Positions 41,289 to 50,087 of a DNA stretch of 64,000 bases are shown here, piece after piece. The notes under the pieces are model-generated. The model made no database searches. It was not told where the DNA came from and saw only the letters and a list, made by a program, of their open reading frames with translations. The translations under genes were made by a program, and so were the position numbers. The stretch comes from Gemmatimonadota bacterium (GTDB lineage Bacteria > Gemmatimonadota > Gemmatimonadetes > Longimicrobiales > Gaopeijiaceae), in contig JAJDYN010000035.1 of assembly GCA_022825135.1 (NCBI GenBank), positions 1-64,000 of the forward strand. The letters are read 5' to 3'. Each line of letters begins with the position of its first letter. The first letter of the stretch is position 1.

Positions 41289-42746
41289 ATGCACTATCAT
41301 CTGATCGGGATCGCGGGCACCGCGATGGCCTCGCTCGCCGGGCTCCTGCGCGCGAGGGGCGAACGTGTGACCGGGTCCGACCAGGGCGTCTATCCTCCCA
41401 TGTCGCTGATGCTCGACGAACTGGGCATCGAGTACGCGGACCGGTACGATCCGGCCAACCTGGCCGGCGATCCGGACGTGGTCGTGGTGGGCAACGCGAT
41501 CAGCCGCGGCAACCCGGAGCTTGAGGAGGTCCTGGACCGGCGGCTCCGATACACGTCGGCGGCCGCCGTGATCAAAGAGCGGTTTCTGGCGGGCCGCCAC
41601 GTGGTCGCGGTGGCGGGCACCCACGGCAAGACCACCACCGCGAGCCTGGTCGCATGGCTGCTGGAGGCCGCGGCGCTCGAGCCCTCGTTTCTCATCGGAG
41701 GCATCCCGGAGGACTTCGGCGTCTCGTTCCGGCTCACGGACTCCGAGGTCTTCGTCATCGAAGCCGACGAGTACGATACGGCGTATTTCGACAAGGGTCC
41801 CAAGATGTGGCACTACGTGCCCTGGACGGCGGTGGTGAACAACGTCGAGTTCGACCACGCCGACATCTTCCGCGACGAGATCGCCTACCGCTTCGCCTTC
41901 GAGCGCTTCATCAACCTGGTGCCGCGGGCCGGCACGCTGGTGGCGGGCTGGGATTCCCCGGCGCTGCGCGCGATGTGCGGGATCTCGCGGGCACCCGTGC
42001 AGTCGTTCGGCATCGGCGGGACGGAAAGCGCGTCTTCGCATCCGCGCTGGCGGGCCGAGCGCGTGCGCTGCGGGGAGGCGGGCACCCGCTTCGCGGTTCG
42101 GCAGGACGGTGAGATGCTGGGGGAGGTGGAAATGCGGCTCGCGGGGGACTTCAACGTCCTGAACGCCCTGGCGGCGATGGCGGCAGCAGCCGCGGCGGGC
42201 GCGCCGTGGGACGCGATCCGGGAGGGTCTGCGCACCTTCCGGGGCGTCCGCCGCCGCATGGAGGTGCGGGGGGAGGCGGGGGGCGTCACCGTGGTCGACG
42301 ACTTCGCGCACCACCCCACTGCGGTCGCGGCCACCCTGGAAGCGGCGCGGCAGCGGTTCCGCGGCCGGCGGCTGATCGCCGTCTTCGAGCCCCGCAGCTA
42401 CACGGCGCAGCGGCGGGAATTCCAGGAGGCCTACGGGACGGCGCTCGGGAAGGCCGACCACGCCATCGTAGCCGGACTCTTTCGACCCGAGCGCTACGAT
42501 GAGGCCACCCGGCTGGACCCGCCAGAGCTGATCGCGTCGCTGCGCGCCCGGGGGGTGGACGCCGACTACGAACCCGCGCTCGACGGCATCGTGCGCCGCG
42601 TCGTCTGCCGGACCGCGCCGGGCGACGTCGTGCTGATCATGTCCAACGGCGGCTTCGGAGGCATCCACGAACGGCTGCTGGCCGCGCTGGGCTCGGAGCG
42701 GGCTGCGCCTGGCGCGGAGTCGCACGGGAGCGCGGCCGTCGGATGA
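41289..42746 (+). CDS. mpl: Murein tripeptide ligase Mpl
   Basis: A 485-residue Mur ligase that reattaches recycled murein tripeptide (L-Ala-gamma-D-Glu-meso-DAP) to UDP-MurNAc. The N-terminal nucleotide domain starts HLIGIAGTAMASLAGLL, the ATP loop is GTHGKTTTASL (about 110-120), followed by GGIPEDFGVSF and EADEYDTAYFDK, typical of Mpl rather than MurC. The C-terminal domain has FEPRSYTAQRREFQ. Start ATG 41289. The stop overlaps the start of the LD-carboxypeptidase gene by 4 bases, giving a coupled murein-recycling pair. Confidence 0.93.
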   Translation: MHYHLIGIAGTAMASLAGLLRARGERVTGSDQGVYPPMSLMLDELGIEYADRYDPANLAGDPDVVVVGNAISRGNPELEEVLDRRLRYTSAAAVIKERFLAGRHVVAVAGTHGKTTTASLVAWLLEAAALEPSFLIGGIPEDFGVSFRLTDSEVFVIEADEYDTAYFDKGPKMWHYVPWTAVVNNVEFDHADIFRDEIAYRFAFERFINLVPRAGTLVAGWDSPALRAMCGISRAPVQSFGIGGTESASSHPRWRAERVRCGEAGTRFAVRQDGEMLGEVEMRLAGDFNVLNALAAMAAAAAAGAPWDAIREGLRTFRGVRRRMEVRGEAGGVTVVDDFAHHPTAVAATLEAARQRFRGRRLIAVFEPRSYTAQRREFQEAYGTALGKADHAIVAGLFRPERYDEATRLDPPELIASLRARGVDADYEPALDGIVRRVVCRTAPGDVVLIMSNGGFGGIHERLLAALGSERAAPGAESHGSAAVG

Positions 42747-43681
42747 CATCCCGGGATCCCGTCCACCCACCGCTCCGGCCGCGGGCGCTTCGTCCGGGCG
42801 CGCGCGTGGCGCTGACAGCCCCGGCGGGACCGCTCGGACCCGGTGTCCTCGACAAGGCCATCGACCGGTGCCGGAGGCTCGAGCTGGAACCGGTCGTGTA
42901 CCCGGCGGCGACCCGGCGGCGGGGCTATCTGGCCGGAAGCGACGAGGAAAGGCTCGCGGACCTGCAAGCCGCCTTCGACGACCCGGCGACCGACGCGGTG
43001 TGGGCGCTCCGGGGCGGGTACGGGACGCTGCGCATCCTCGACGGGCTGGATCTCGCGCGGCAGCGTCGCGCGCCCATTCCCTTCATCGGCTTCAGCGACA
43101 ACACCAATCTGCATGCCCTCCATGCCCGGGAAGGTGTGATCTCCTTCCACGGGCCGCATCCCGGGGCCGACTTTCCGCCGGAAACCGAGGCGTCGTTCCG
43201 CGCGGCGCTCTTCTCCGGCGAAGCCCCGGGACTTCTGTCTTCCCGGCCCCGGGATCCCGCTCCCCATGCGCTGCGGGGAGGGAGTGCGGAAGGAAGGCTC
43301 ATCGGCGGAAACCTCGCGATCCTGGCGTCTCTTTGCGGGTCGCGGGATGCCATCTCCGCCCGCGCCCGCATCCTGTTCCTCGAGGACGTCGGCGAACCCG
43401 CCTACAGGGTGGACCGGATGTTGCATCAACTGCTGCGCGCCGGCGTTCTGAACGGCGTCGCGGGACTCGCCTTCGGACGGTTCACCGGTGTGCGCGAGGG
43501 TTCCGACGACATCAACGCCGTGCTCGCGGAGTTCGCCGGCCGGCTCGGCGCCCCCTCGGTCGCCGACCTGCCCTTCGGTCACACGGAGCACAACTGCACG
43601 ATTCCCGTGCTCGCCAGGGCGCGTCTGGACGCGGATGCGGCCACCCTCACGGTGACGGAGCCGGCCGCTCAGCCGAGGTGA
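42743..43681 (+). CDS. ldcA: LD-carboxypeptidase (S66), murein tetrapeptide recycling
   Basis: A 312-residue serine peptidase of family S66 that removes the terminal D-Ala from recycled murein tetrapeptide to give the tripeptide used by Mpl. The nucleophile Ser is in IGFSDNTNLH, the conserved Glu in FLEDVGEPAYRVDRML and the catalytic His in LPFGHTEHNCTIP. There is no signal peptide, consistent with a cytosolic recycling enzyme. It is coupled to mpl by a 4-base overlap, a functional pair. Confidence 0.92.
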   Translation: MTSRDPVHPPLRPRALRPGARVALTAPAGPLGPGVLDKAIDRCRRLELEPVVYPAATRRRGYLAGSDEERLADLQAAFDDPATDAVWALRGGYGTLRILDGLDLARQRRAPIPFIGFSDNTNLHALHAREGVISFHGPHPGADFPPETEASFRAALFSGEAPGLLSSRPRDPAPHALRGGSAEGRLIGGNLAILASLCGSRDAISARARILFLEDVGEPAYRVDRMLHQLLRAGVLNGVAGLAFGRFTGVREGSDDINAVLAEFAGRLGAPSVADLPFGHTEHNCTIPVLARARLDADAATLTVTEPAAQPR

Positions 43682-43817
43682 GCCCGGCCGGCGCCAGTCT
43701 ATCCCTGGCCGCGCGCGCCGGGGCCCGAATGAGTAACTTCGGGAGACACCGAAGGGACGCATTGTCCTTCGTCATATCCTTCAACGCTGCGAACAAGCCG
43801 ATATCGGAGATCGATCA

Positions 43818-46415
43818 ATGAGATGGCGAGGACTGCTTGCGGGGGCGCTCTCCGGGCTCCTGGCCGCCAGCTGCGGCGGCGACGGCGGCACGGTCGATCC
43901 GGCCCCGCCGCCAGCCGCTCCTACGGGCACGGTCATCGGCCAGGTGACGGTCGAGGGCGCGCCGCTGCCGGGCGTGCTGGTGTCGCTGACCGGCGCCGCT
44001 GGCCAGTCCACCGCGACGGGCGCGGACGGCGGGTACCAGTTCGTGTCGGTGCCGGCGGGATCGCACACCGTGACGCTCGCGAGCGGGATCCCCAACGACG
44101 TGACCTTCTCGCGGACCACCGCATCGGTCACCATTACTTCCGCCGGGCAGCAGGTGCGCGCGGACTTCCCCGGCGAGTATCTGCGCACCTCCTCCATAAG
44201 AGGCAGGGTGCTCGCGGTGACCCAGGGCAGTCAGCCGGAACCGGTGGAGGGCATCGCGCTCGGCATGACGGGCCTGCAGGAAGCGGCGGACACGACCGAC
44301 GCGAGCGGCCGCTATGAGTTCGTGGCGCTGCGGCCTGGCGAGTACACGATATCCCTGCTCACGACCGCCGGTTTCGCCTTCGACGCAACCAGCTTCACTC
44401 AGACCCTTTCGACCGGGCAGAACCTCCAGCACGACTTCGTCGGCGCAGCCGACCTGTTCATCGCTTCCGACTCGCTGGACGTCGGCCGCGTCGCCATTCC
44501 CTACGCTCAGCAGCTGGTCGCGCGCGGCGGCACGACCGAGGGTCTGGTGTGGAGCCTCGAAGGCGGGACGCGCCTCCCCGAGGGGCTTGCCTTCACGAGC
44601 AACGGGCTGATCACCGGCACGCCGCGTGCCGTGGGCTTCACGGAATTCCGCGTCAGCGTGAGGAATGCCCAGGGGCGGCGGGCAAGCGCGGCGCTTTCGC
44701 TGCGCGTGTGCGAGGGCGCACTGGGCCTGGAGGAAGGGGACTACCAGGTCTTCCGCGCGGGCGAGCGCGGGGAGTGCGGCTTCTTCGTACGGGCTCCGCG
44801 GGCGGGCGCCTACTATCGCGTCACCATGGTGGGAACCGAGACGCCGGAGAGCCCGCGGGTCTACGATGTGGGACTCGCCGTTGCCGGGAGCTTCACGGGG
44901 TCTGCCGCGGCCGTGGTGGCGAGCTCGGAGCGGCCGGGCAGCCGCACGCGCCAGGAGGCGGCCTCCATCGGGGGCCCCTGGCTGGAAGAACTGATCGAAC
45001 GGGAACGCGCCTACGCCCGGAGTCACGCGCGCCTGCGCCGCAGCGAGGCCGAGCTGGTGGAACGCCTGTCGGCGGAAGGACCTCTCCCGATCCTCCCGGA
45101 TCTCTCGCAACAGGTGGCGCAGGCGACCGGCGGCGGGGCCGGGCGGCGCCGGGCGCCCGAGGAACTGGCCATCCGTCTCAGCGACGCGTTCGCCGGCAGC
45201 TGCACCGTCGACACCACGGTCACCGCAAGGCTGGTCGCCGAGAGCGAGCATCTGGCCTTCTACGAATACCAGACGACCTCTTCGCCCGACAATGTCCGGC
45301 AGATCCTCGACTACTATGCCGATTACGGCGAAGAGGTGATCGAGCGCTATTTCGGCGGCGTGAGCGATGTGAACGGGGACGGCATCGTGAACGTTCTCAT
45401 CCGTCCGGACCTTCCGGGCGCCACCCTGGCCTACGTGTGGTCCGCCGACATGACCCTGTCGCGGAACAGTTGTCCGGCGTCGAACGAAATGGAGCTGATC
45501 CACTTCGACGCCGAGTCCATCGACGACATCAGCGGCGACGACTTCTGGGCGCTGGGAACGATCGTGCACGAGATGAAACACGTGAGTTCGCTGTACAAGG
45601 GATATCGCAGGAGAGGCTCCAACCGGTTCCATCCCTTCTGGATCGAGGAAGGGACCGCCGATATCGCCAAGGAAGTATCCTCGCGCCTGGCGTGGCAGCG
45701 GGCAGGCGGCCCCGCCATGACGGATCGCGTTACGGGAGACGACCTGCGCAACGCCTTCCGGTCTACCGGTGGCAACGCCCGGGCCGAGGCCTACGGCACC
45801 TTTACCGCAATGGCCCGCACCGTCTTCGCGATCTCCCCGGATTCGAGCGCGCTGAGTTTCCATTACGGTGATGGAGAAATCGGCGACGTGTACGGATCGG
45901 GCTGGCATTTCCACCGCTTCCTGCGGGACCGGGTGGTGGGCACAGGCAGTGCCGTGGCGGACGAGCGCTTCATGCGCGTGCTGAACGACTCGCTCACCAC
46001 GGCCGGAGTCGCGGGTATCGAAGCCGTCACGGCCAGGCCCATGGAGGAGTTGCTGATCGAGCACGCCATCGCCATGACCTTCGCCGGAAGCGAGAGCGCG
46101 GCGGGGGCCGGCGTGCCCCATTTCACCACCTACGATTTCCCGACCGCGACGGAGATCTTCAGTCAGCCCGACCCCCCCGGCTTCTATCCCTGGCCGGTGA
46201 CCACCGTCGGCGAAGACACCGCCGACGACTTCGCGCCGGTCGCCGTGCCTCTGGCCACCTCGGGAAGGCGCACCTTCGACGGCCGGCTGGCTGCCAGCGG
46301 TTTCCGCATCCACGACTTCCGCGCGCGCGGCGCCGCAAACGGGGCCGCGTTCTACTTCGACATTCCGCCGTCCGCCCGGGTGATCGTGGCGCGCATTTCC
46401 GAGCCGGATCCGTAG
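43818..46415 (+). CDS. Exported metalloprotease, M30-like, with regulatory and Ig-like domains
   Basis: An 865-residue lipoprotein (lipobox LLAASC near residue 20). Two carboxypeptidase-regulatory-like beta domains follow (starting VIGQVTVEGAPLPGVLVSLT and SIRGRVLAVTQG), then a putative Ig domain (LPEGLAFTSNGLITGTP). The C-terminal catalytic part has H584-E-M-K-H588 as zinc site and PFWIEEGTADIAKEV downstream with a probable third ligand Glu. The overall motif set fits the M30/hyicolysin-like group. A preceding DVNGDGIVNVL segment looks like a calcium loop. It should act at the cell surface; substrate unknown. Confidence 0.82.
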   Translation: MRWRGLLAGALSGLLAASCGGDGGTVDPAPPPAAPTGTVIGQVTVEGAPLPGVLVSLTGAAGQSTATGADGGYQFVSVPAGSHTVTLASGIPNDVTFSRTTASVTITSAGQQVRADFPGEYLRTSSIRGRVLAVTQGSQPEPVEGIALGMTGLQEAADTTDASGRYEFVALRPGEYTISLLTTAGFAFDATSFTQTLSTGQNLQHDFVGAADLFIASDSLDVGRVAIPYAQQLVARGGTTEGLVWSLEGGTRLPEGLAFTSNGLITGTPRAVGFTEFRVSVRNAQGRRASAALSLRVCEGALGLEEGDYQVFRAGERGECGFFVRAPRAGAYYRVTMVGTETPESPRVYDVGLAVAGSFTGSAAAVVASSERPGSRTRQEAASIGGPWLEELIERERAYARSHARLRRSEAELVERLSAEGPLPILPDLSQQVAQATGGGAGRRRAPEELAIRLSDAFAGSCTVDTTVTARLVAESEHLAFYEYQTTSSPDNVRQILDYYADYGEEVIERYFGGVSDVNGDGIVNVLIRPDLPGATLAYVWSADMTLSRNSCPASNEMELIHFDAESIDDISGDDFWALGTIVHEMKHVSSLYKGYRRRGSNRFHPFWIEEGTADIAKEVSSRLAWQRAGGPAMTDRVTGDDLRNAFRSTGGNARAEAYGTFTAMARTVFAISPDSSALSFHYGDGEIGDVYGSGWHFHRFLRDRVVGTGSAVADERFMRVLNDSLTTAGVAGIEAVTARPMEELLIEHAIAMTFAGSESAAGAGVPHFTTYDFPTATEIFSQPDPPGFYPWPVTTVGEDTADDFAPVAVPLATSGRRTFDGRLAASGFRIHDFRARGAANGAAFYFDIPPSARVIVARISEPDP

Positions 46416-46504
46416 GCGGCTTCCTGGAGCGCTTGCGAGCGAGTCGCTGCCTCGCGTGCTAATTTGGCTGGCATTCGTGATCTGGTCGGCCAAGGGAGGC
46501 ACCG

Positions 46505-47869
46505 ATGTATGAAGGGCACACCGCAGGGCACACACCGAAGGGCTTCATCAACTCCGCGCGCCACGTCATTCCCGTTCTGCTGCTGAGCCTGACCGGGTGC
46601 GCCAACGCCCCACAGGCCGACGCGGAGCTGATGGAACGCGCCCGCGGTATCCACGAGCGGGTCATCACACTGGACACGCACGCCGACATCAACCCGGGCA
46701 ACTTTACCGCCGAGCGCAACTACACCATGGACCTGCCCACCCAGGTGAACCTGCCGAAGATGGAGGCGGGCGGGCTGGACGTGGCGTGGTTCATCGTCTA
46801 CGTGGGCCAGGGCGACCTGACGCCGGCGGGGTACGCCGAAGCCTACGACCAGGCGGTCGCCAAGTTCGACGCCATCCATCGCCTCACCGAAGAGATCGCG
46901 CCCGAACGCATCGGGCTGGCCCTCACCTCCGACGACGTCCGGCGCATCGCGGGCGAGGGGCGCAGCGTGGCCATGATCGGGGTCGAGAACGGATACCCGG
47001 TCGGGGAGGATATCGGCCGCATCCAGGAGTTCCAGGAGAGGGGCGCCCGCTACCTGTCGCTCGCCCACAACGGCCACAGCCAGCTCGCCGACTCCAACAC
47101 CGGCGAGGCGCTGGACGACTGGCTCCACGACGGGCTGAGCGATCTGGGGCGGCAGGCGGTGGCCGAGTTGAACCGGGTCGGCATCATGATCGACATCTCG
47201 CATCCCTCGAAGCGGGCCAACATGGAGGTGTTCGAGCTGAGCCGGGCCCCGGTGATGGCCTCGCACTCCTCCGCGCGGGCGCTAAACGACCACAGCCGCA
47301 ACCTCGACGACGAGCAGCTGATGGCGCTCCGGGACAACGGCGGCGTGGTCCAGACGGTGGCCTTCCGCGGCTACGTCGACGGGCCCAAGAACCAGGCGTA
47401 CCAGCAGGCCTCGCAGATGGTCATCGCCGAGGTCGCCGAGGAGATGGACTTCGAGATCATCGGCGGCGGCCGCGGGCGCGCCTTCTTCATGGCGCTGCAG
47501 GCGATGAGCCCGGAGGAGCGCGAGGAGTACCAGACCGGCCTGCGCATGGTCCAGGACGCGGCTGCGGAGCGGATCGCGATGGAGGTGGCGCCGGTGACGC
47601 CGCCGGTGGATGTCGCGGACTTCGTGGACCACATCGACTACATGGTCGGGCTGATCGGGCTCGAGCACGTCGGCATCAGCTCGGACTTCGACGGGGGTGG
47701 GGGCGTCACCGGGTGGGACGACGCCTCGGAGACCTTCAACGTCACCCTGGAGCTGGTCCGGCGCGGCTACACCGAGGAGGAGATCGGCATGCTCTGGAGC
47801 GGCAATCTGCTGCGCGTGCTGGACGACGTGCAGCGGGTGGCGGCGGAGATTCAGGCAGAGGGCGGCTGA
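46505..47869 (+). CDS. Exported membrane dipeptidase (M19 family)
   Basis: A 454-residue zinc dipeptidase of the renal dipeptidase type. The leader contains a lipobox (LLLSLTGC). The binuclear zinc site begins with THADI (DTHADINPG) and continues with MIGVENGYPVG, LSLAHNGHSQLAD, IDISHPS, APVMASHSSARAL, ending HVGISSDFDGGGG. The family hydrolyses dipeptides, including D-residue types. It stands alone downstream of the M30-like protease gene and may serve peptide scavenging. Confidence 0.92.
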   Translation: MYEGHTAGHTPKGFINSARHVIPVLLLSLTGCANAPQADAELMERARGIHERVITLDTHADINPGNFTAERNYTMDLPTQVNLPKMEAGGLDVAWFIVYVGQGDLTPAGYAEAYDQAVAKFDAIHRLTEEIAPERIGLALTSDDVRRIAGEGRSVAMIGVENGYPVGEDIGRIQEFQERGARYLSLAHNGHSQLADSNTGEALDDWLHDGLSDLGRQAVAELNRVGIMIDISHPSKRANMEVFELSRAPVMASHSSARALNDHSRNLDDEQLMALRDNGGVVQTVAFRGYVDGPKNQAYQQASQMVIAEVAEEMDFEIIGGGRGRAFFMALQAMSPEEREEYQTGLRMVQDAAAERIAMEVAPVTPPVDVADFVDHIDYMVGLIGLEHVGISSDFDGGGGVTGWDDASETFNVTLELVRRGYTEEEIGMLWSGNLLRVLDDVQRVAAEIQAEGG

Positions 47870-47882
47870 GCCGGTTCCGGCG

Positions 47883-47899
47883 CGCGGACCCGCGTTTTT
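47883..47899 (+). terminator. Weak terminator-like hairpin after the dipeptidase gene
   Basis: A short G/C stem (CGCG with CGCG around GACC, 47883-47894) is followed directly by TTTTT (47895-47899), 14 bases after the M19 stop codon. The stem is only four to five base pairs, so the call is tentative. Confidence 0.35.
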
Positions 47900-47965
47900 G
47901 ATAGTCGCGCCCGGCGTGGTTAGCTTTGCTTCCGGTTCCCCCGCAGTTGCTCCCCGGGAGATGAA

Positions 47966-48529
47966 ATGGTCCCCATTCTCGCCCTCTGGCTGCCGATTCT
48001 GCTCGCCGCCGTCCTCGTCTTCGTCGCCAGCTCGGTCATGCACATGGTCCTGGGCTATCACAGGAACGACTTCAGCGGAATCGAGGGCGAGGACGCCGTG
48101 ATGGACGCCCTGCGGCCCGCCAACCTGGCGCCGGGCGACTATTTCTTCCCCCACGCGGCCAGCCCCGAGGTCATGAGATCCGAGGCCTTCCAGGCAAAGC
48201 TGGAGAAGGGGCCCATAGCGTTCTTCACCGTCGGGGATCCGAGCGCGTTCACGAGCATGAACCGAAACCTGGCGCAGTGGTTCGTCTACTGTGTGGTGGT
48301 GGGGATGATCGTGGCCTACGTCGCCGGCCGCACGCTGGCGCCGGGGGCGGAGTATCTGACGGTCTTCCGCCTGGCGGGCACGGTGGCGTTCTGCTGTTAT
48401 GCGCTCGCGCTGCCGCTCAACTCGATCTGGTACCATCGCAAGTGGTCGACGACGCTCAAGTCGATGTTCGACGGACTGGTCTACGGGGTTCTGACCGCGG
48501 GTGCGTTCGGCTGGCTGTGGCCGGAGTGA
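47966..48529 (+). CDS. Membrane protein of unknown function (187 residues)
   Basis: The protein has an N-terminal helix (LWLPILLAAVLVFVASSVMHMVLG), a soluble middle with FFPHAASPEVMRSEAF, and two or three C-terminal helices (WFVYCVVVGMIVAYVAG and beyond). His residues in the first helix end (SVMHMVLGYHRNDF) could bind metal or heme, but this is not shown. I do not recognise a named family. A GGGAGATGAA precedes the ATG. The next membrane-protein gene begins 8 bases after the stop. Confidence 0.75.
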   Translation: MVPILALWLPILLAAVLVFVASSVMHMVLGYHRNDFSGIEGEDAVMDALRPANLAPGDYFFPHAASPEVMRSEAFQAKLEKGPIAFFTVGDPSAFTSMNRNLAQWFVYCVVVGMIVAYVAGRTLAPGAEYLTVFRLAGTVAFCCYALALPLNSIWYHRKWSTTLKSMFDGLVYGVLTAGAFGWLWPE

Positions 48530-48536
48530 GGTGCTG

Positions 48537-49445
48537 ATGGACAAAACCCGACATTCACGCTGGCGCGGGACGCTGCTCTGGGTGGGCGCGGTCCTGATCA
48601 TGGCCGGAGCGGCGATCTACCAGCGCCGGACCGGTCCCACCTATCCGCTGCGCGGCGAGGTCGCCGTGGGCGCCGACGCGTACCGCTACGAGTTGGTGCG
48701 CAGCCAGGAGACCATCGAGCGAGCGCGCGTCGCGTTGCCGAGACCGGGCGCGGGCGCCACCGGCACCATGACCTACCGGCGCTACCCGACCAGCGACGAC
48801 TTCACCACGGTGGAGATGGCGGTGGAGGAAGGGGAGGACGGTCCGGAGCTGGCGGCCTACCTGCCGGTCCAGCCGGCCGCGGGCAAGATGGAGTACTACG
48901 TGGAGCTGGAGACGGCGGACGGCGCGGTGCGCATCCCGGCCCAGCAGGGCGAGGACGCCAACATCATCCTCCGCTACAAGGATCCGGTTCCCGCCCCGCT
49001 GCTGGTCTCACATGTGATCGCGATGTTCTTCACCGTGCTGATCGGCATGCGCACAGGCCTGGGGGCGCTCTTCGCCCCGGGCAACATGCGGACGCTCGTC
49101 TGGGTGACCCTCATCGGGATGACGGTGGGCGGCCTGGTGCTCGGCCCCTTCGTCCAGAACTACGCATTCGGGGAGTACTGGACCGGCTTCCCCTGGGGCT
49201 ACGACCTGACCGACAACAAGCTGCTGATCATGTGGGTGGTGTGGGTCGCGGCGGCGTTCGCGCTGGGGGTGAAGCCGAAGCGGAAGGCCGGGCCGGGCCG
49301 GGTGACCGTGGGGGTGGCCGCGCTCGTCATGACCGTGGTGTACCTCATCCCGCACAGCATGCGCGGCAGCGAGCTGGACTTCGCGGCGGTGGACGCGGGC
49401 GTGCCTGCCGCCGAGGCCGTCGGGACCGGCCGCAACCAGGAATAG
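48537..49445 (+). CDS. Membrane protein of unknown function with periplasmic beta domain
   Basis: A 302-residue protein: one N-terminal helix (LLWVGAVLIMAGAAIYQ), a soluble beta-rich part (about 35-160), then four helices. Conspicuous motifs are SHVIAMFFTVLIGMRTG and GEYWTGFPWGYDLTDNK between helices, and HSMRGSEL near the end. No family name is recalled with confidence. It is coupled to the genes on both sides by short spacers and should work with them in the membrane. Confidence 0.75.
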   Translation: MDKTRHSRWRGTLLWVGAVLIMAGAAIYQRRTGPTYPLRGEVAVGADAYRYELVRSQETIERARVALPRPGAGATGTMTYRRYPTSDDFTTVEMAVEEGEDGPELAAYLPVQPAAGKMEYYVELETADGAVRIPAQQGEDANIILRYKDPVPAPLLVSHVIAMFFTVLIGMRTGLGALFAPGNMRTLVWVTLIGMTVGGLVLGPFVQNYAFGEYWTGFPWGYDLTDNKLLIMWVVWVAAAFALGVKPKRKAGPGRVTVGVAALVMTVVYLIPHSMRGSELDFAAVDAGVPAAEAVGTGRNQE

Positions 49446-49495
49446 GTGCGCGACAGAGCCGTCCCAACCTCGCACGGGTGCGCCCGGAGTCCATC

Positions 49496-49963
49496 GTGAG
49501 CGCCGCGCACCTCCACCTGCTCACCGTGCACCTGCCGGTTGTCCTGTGTCCTCTCGCGCTCGTGCTGTTCGTCTGCGCGCGCCTGCGCCACGACACCCCC
49601 GCGGCCCGCATCGGCCGCTGGCTGCTGGTGGCCTCCGCGGTCGTGGGCGTGCCCGCCTACTTCTCCGGCCCGCCCGCCTTCGAGTCGATGGAGACCGAGC
49701 TTGCCCCGATGCGCGATCTGGTCGAGTTGCACGCGGTGCTGGGCAGGGCGGCCTTCTTCGGATTGATACTCCTCGCCCTGACCGCGCTACAGATGGCGCT
49801 CCGCGAGATGCAGGAGGAGCCTGTGCCCGGGTGGCTGAACGGGATCGTGGTGGTTGGCACACTGCTCCTGAGCTACGTTCTGGCCTGGACCGGCCACCTC
49901 GGGGGCGCGATCCGGCACCCCGAAATCGGGGACGCGCTCTCCTGGCTGTTCCCCCGCTGGTGA
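49496..49963 (+). CDS. Small four-helix membrane protein, DUF2231-like
   Basis: A 155-residue protein with four hydrophobic segments and histidines at helix ends (AAHLHLLTVHLPVVLCPL, LVELHAVLGRAAFFG, AWTGHLGGAIRHPE). The pattern resembles DUF2231-type membrane proteins and could bind heme, which is speculation. GTG 49496 is the best start because it gives the full first helix. It follows the 302-residue membrane protein by 50 bases. Confidence 0.7.
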   Translation: MSAAHLHLLTVHLPVVLCPLALVLFVCARLRHDTPAARIGRWLLVASAVVGVPAYFSGPPAFESMETELAPMRDLVELHAVLGRAAFFGLILLALTALQMALREMQEEPVPGWLNGIVVVGTLLLSYVLAWTGHLGGAIRHPEIGDALSWLFPRW

Positions 49964-50087
49964 GCCCATCCGCCGCCCGTTTTTGGCATTGTACGCATTC
50001 CGGCTCCCGAGAGCCGTCATCCCAACCCGCGAAATCGTTTGCCCAAGTCGCTGCGATCCTCATCATCCTGATGCACCCGAGAGACCC

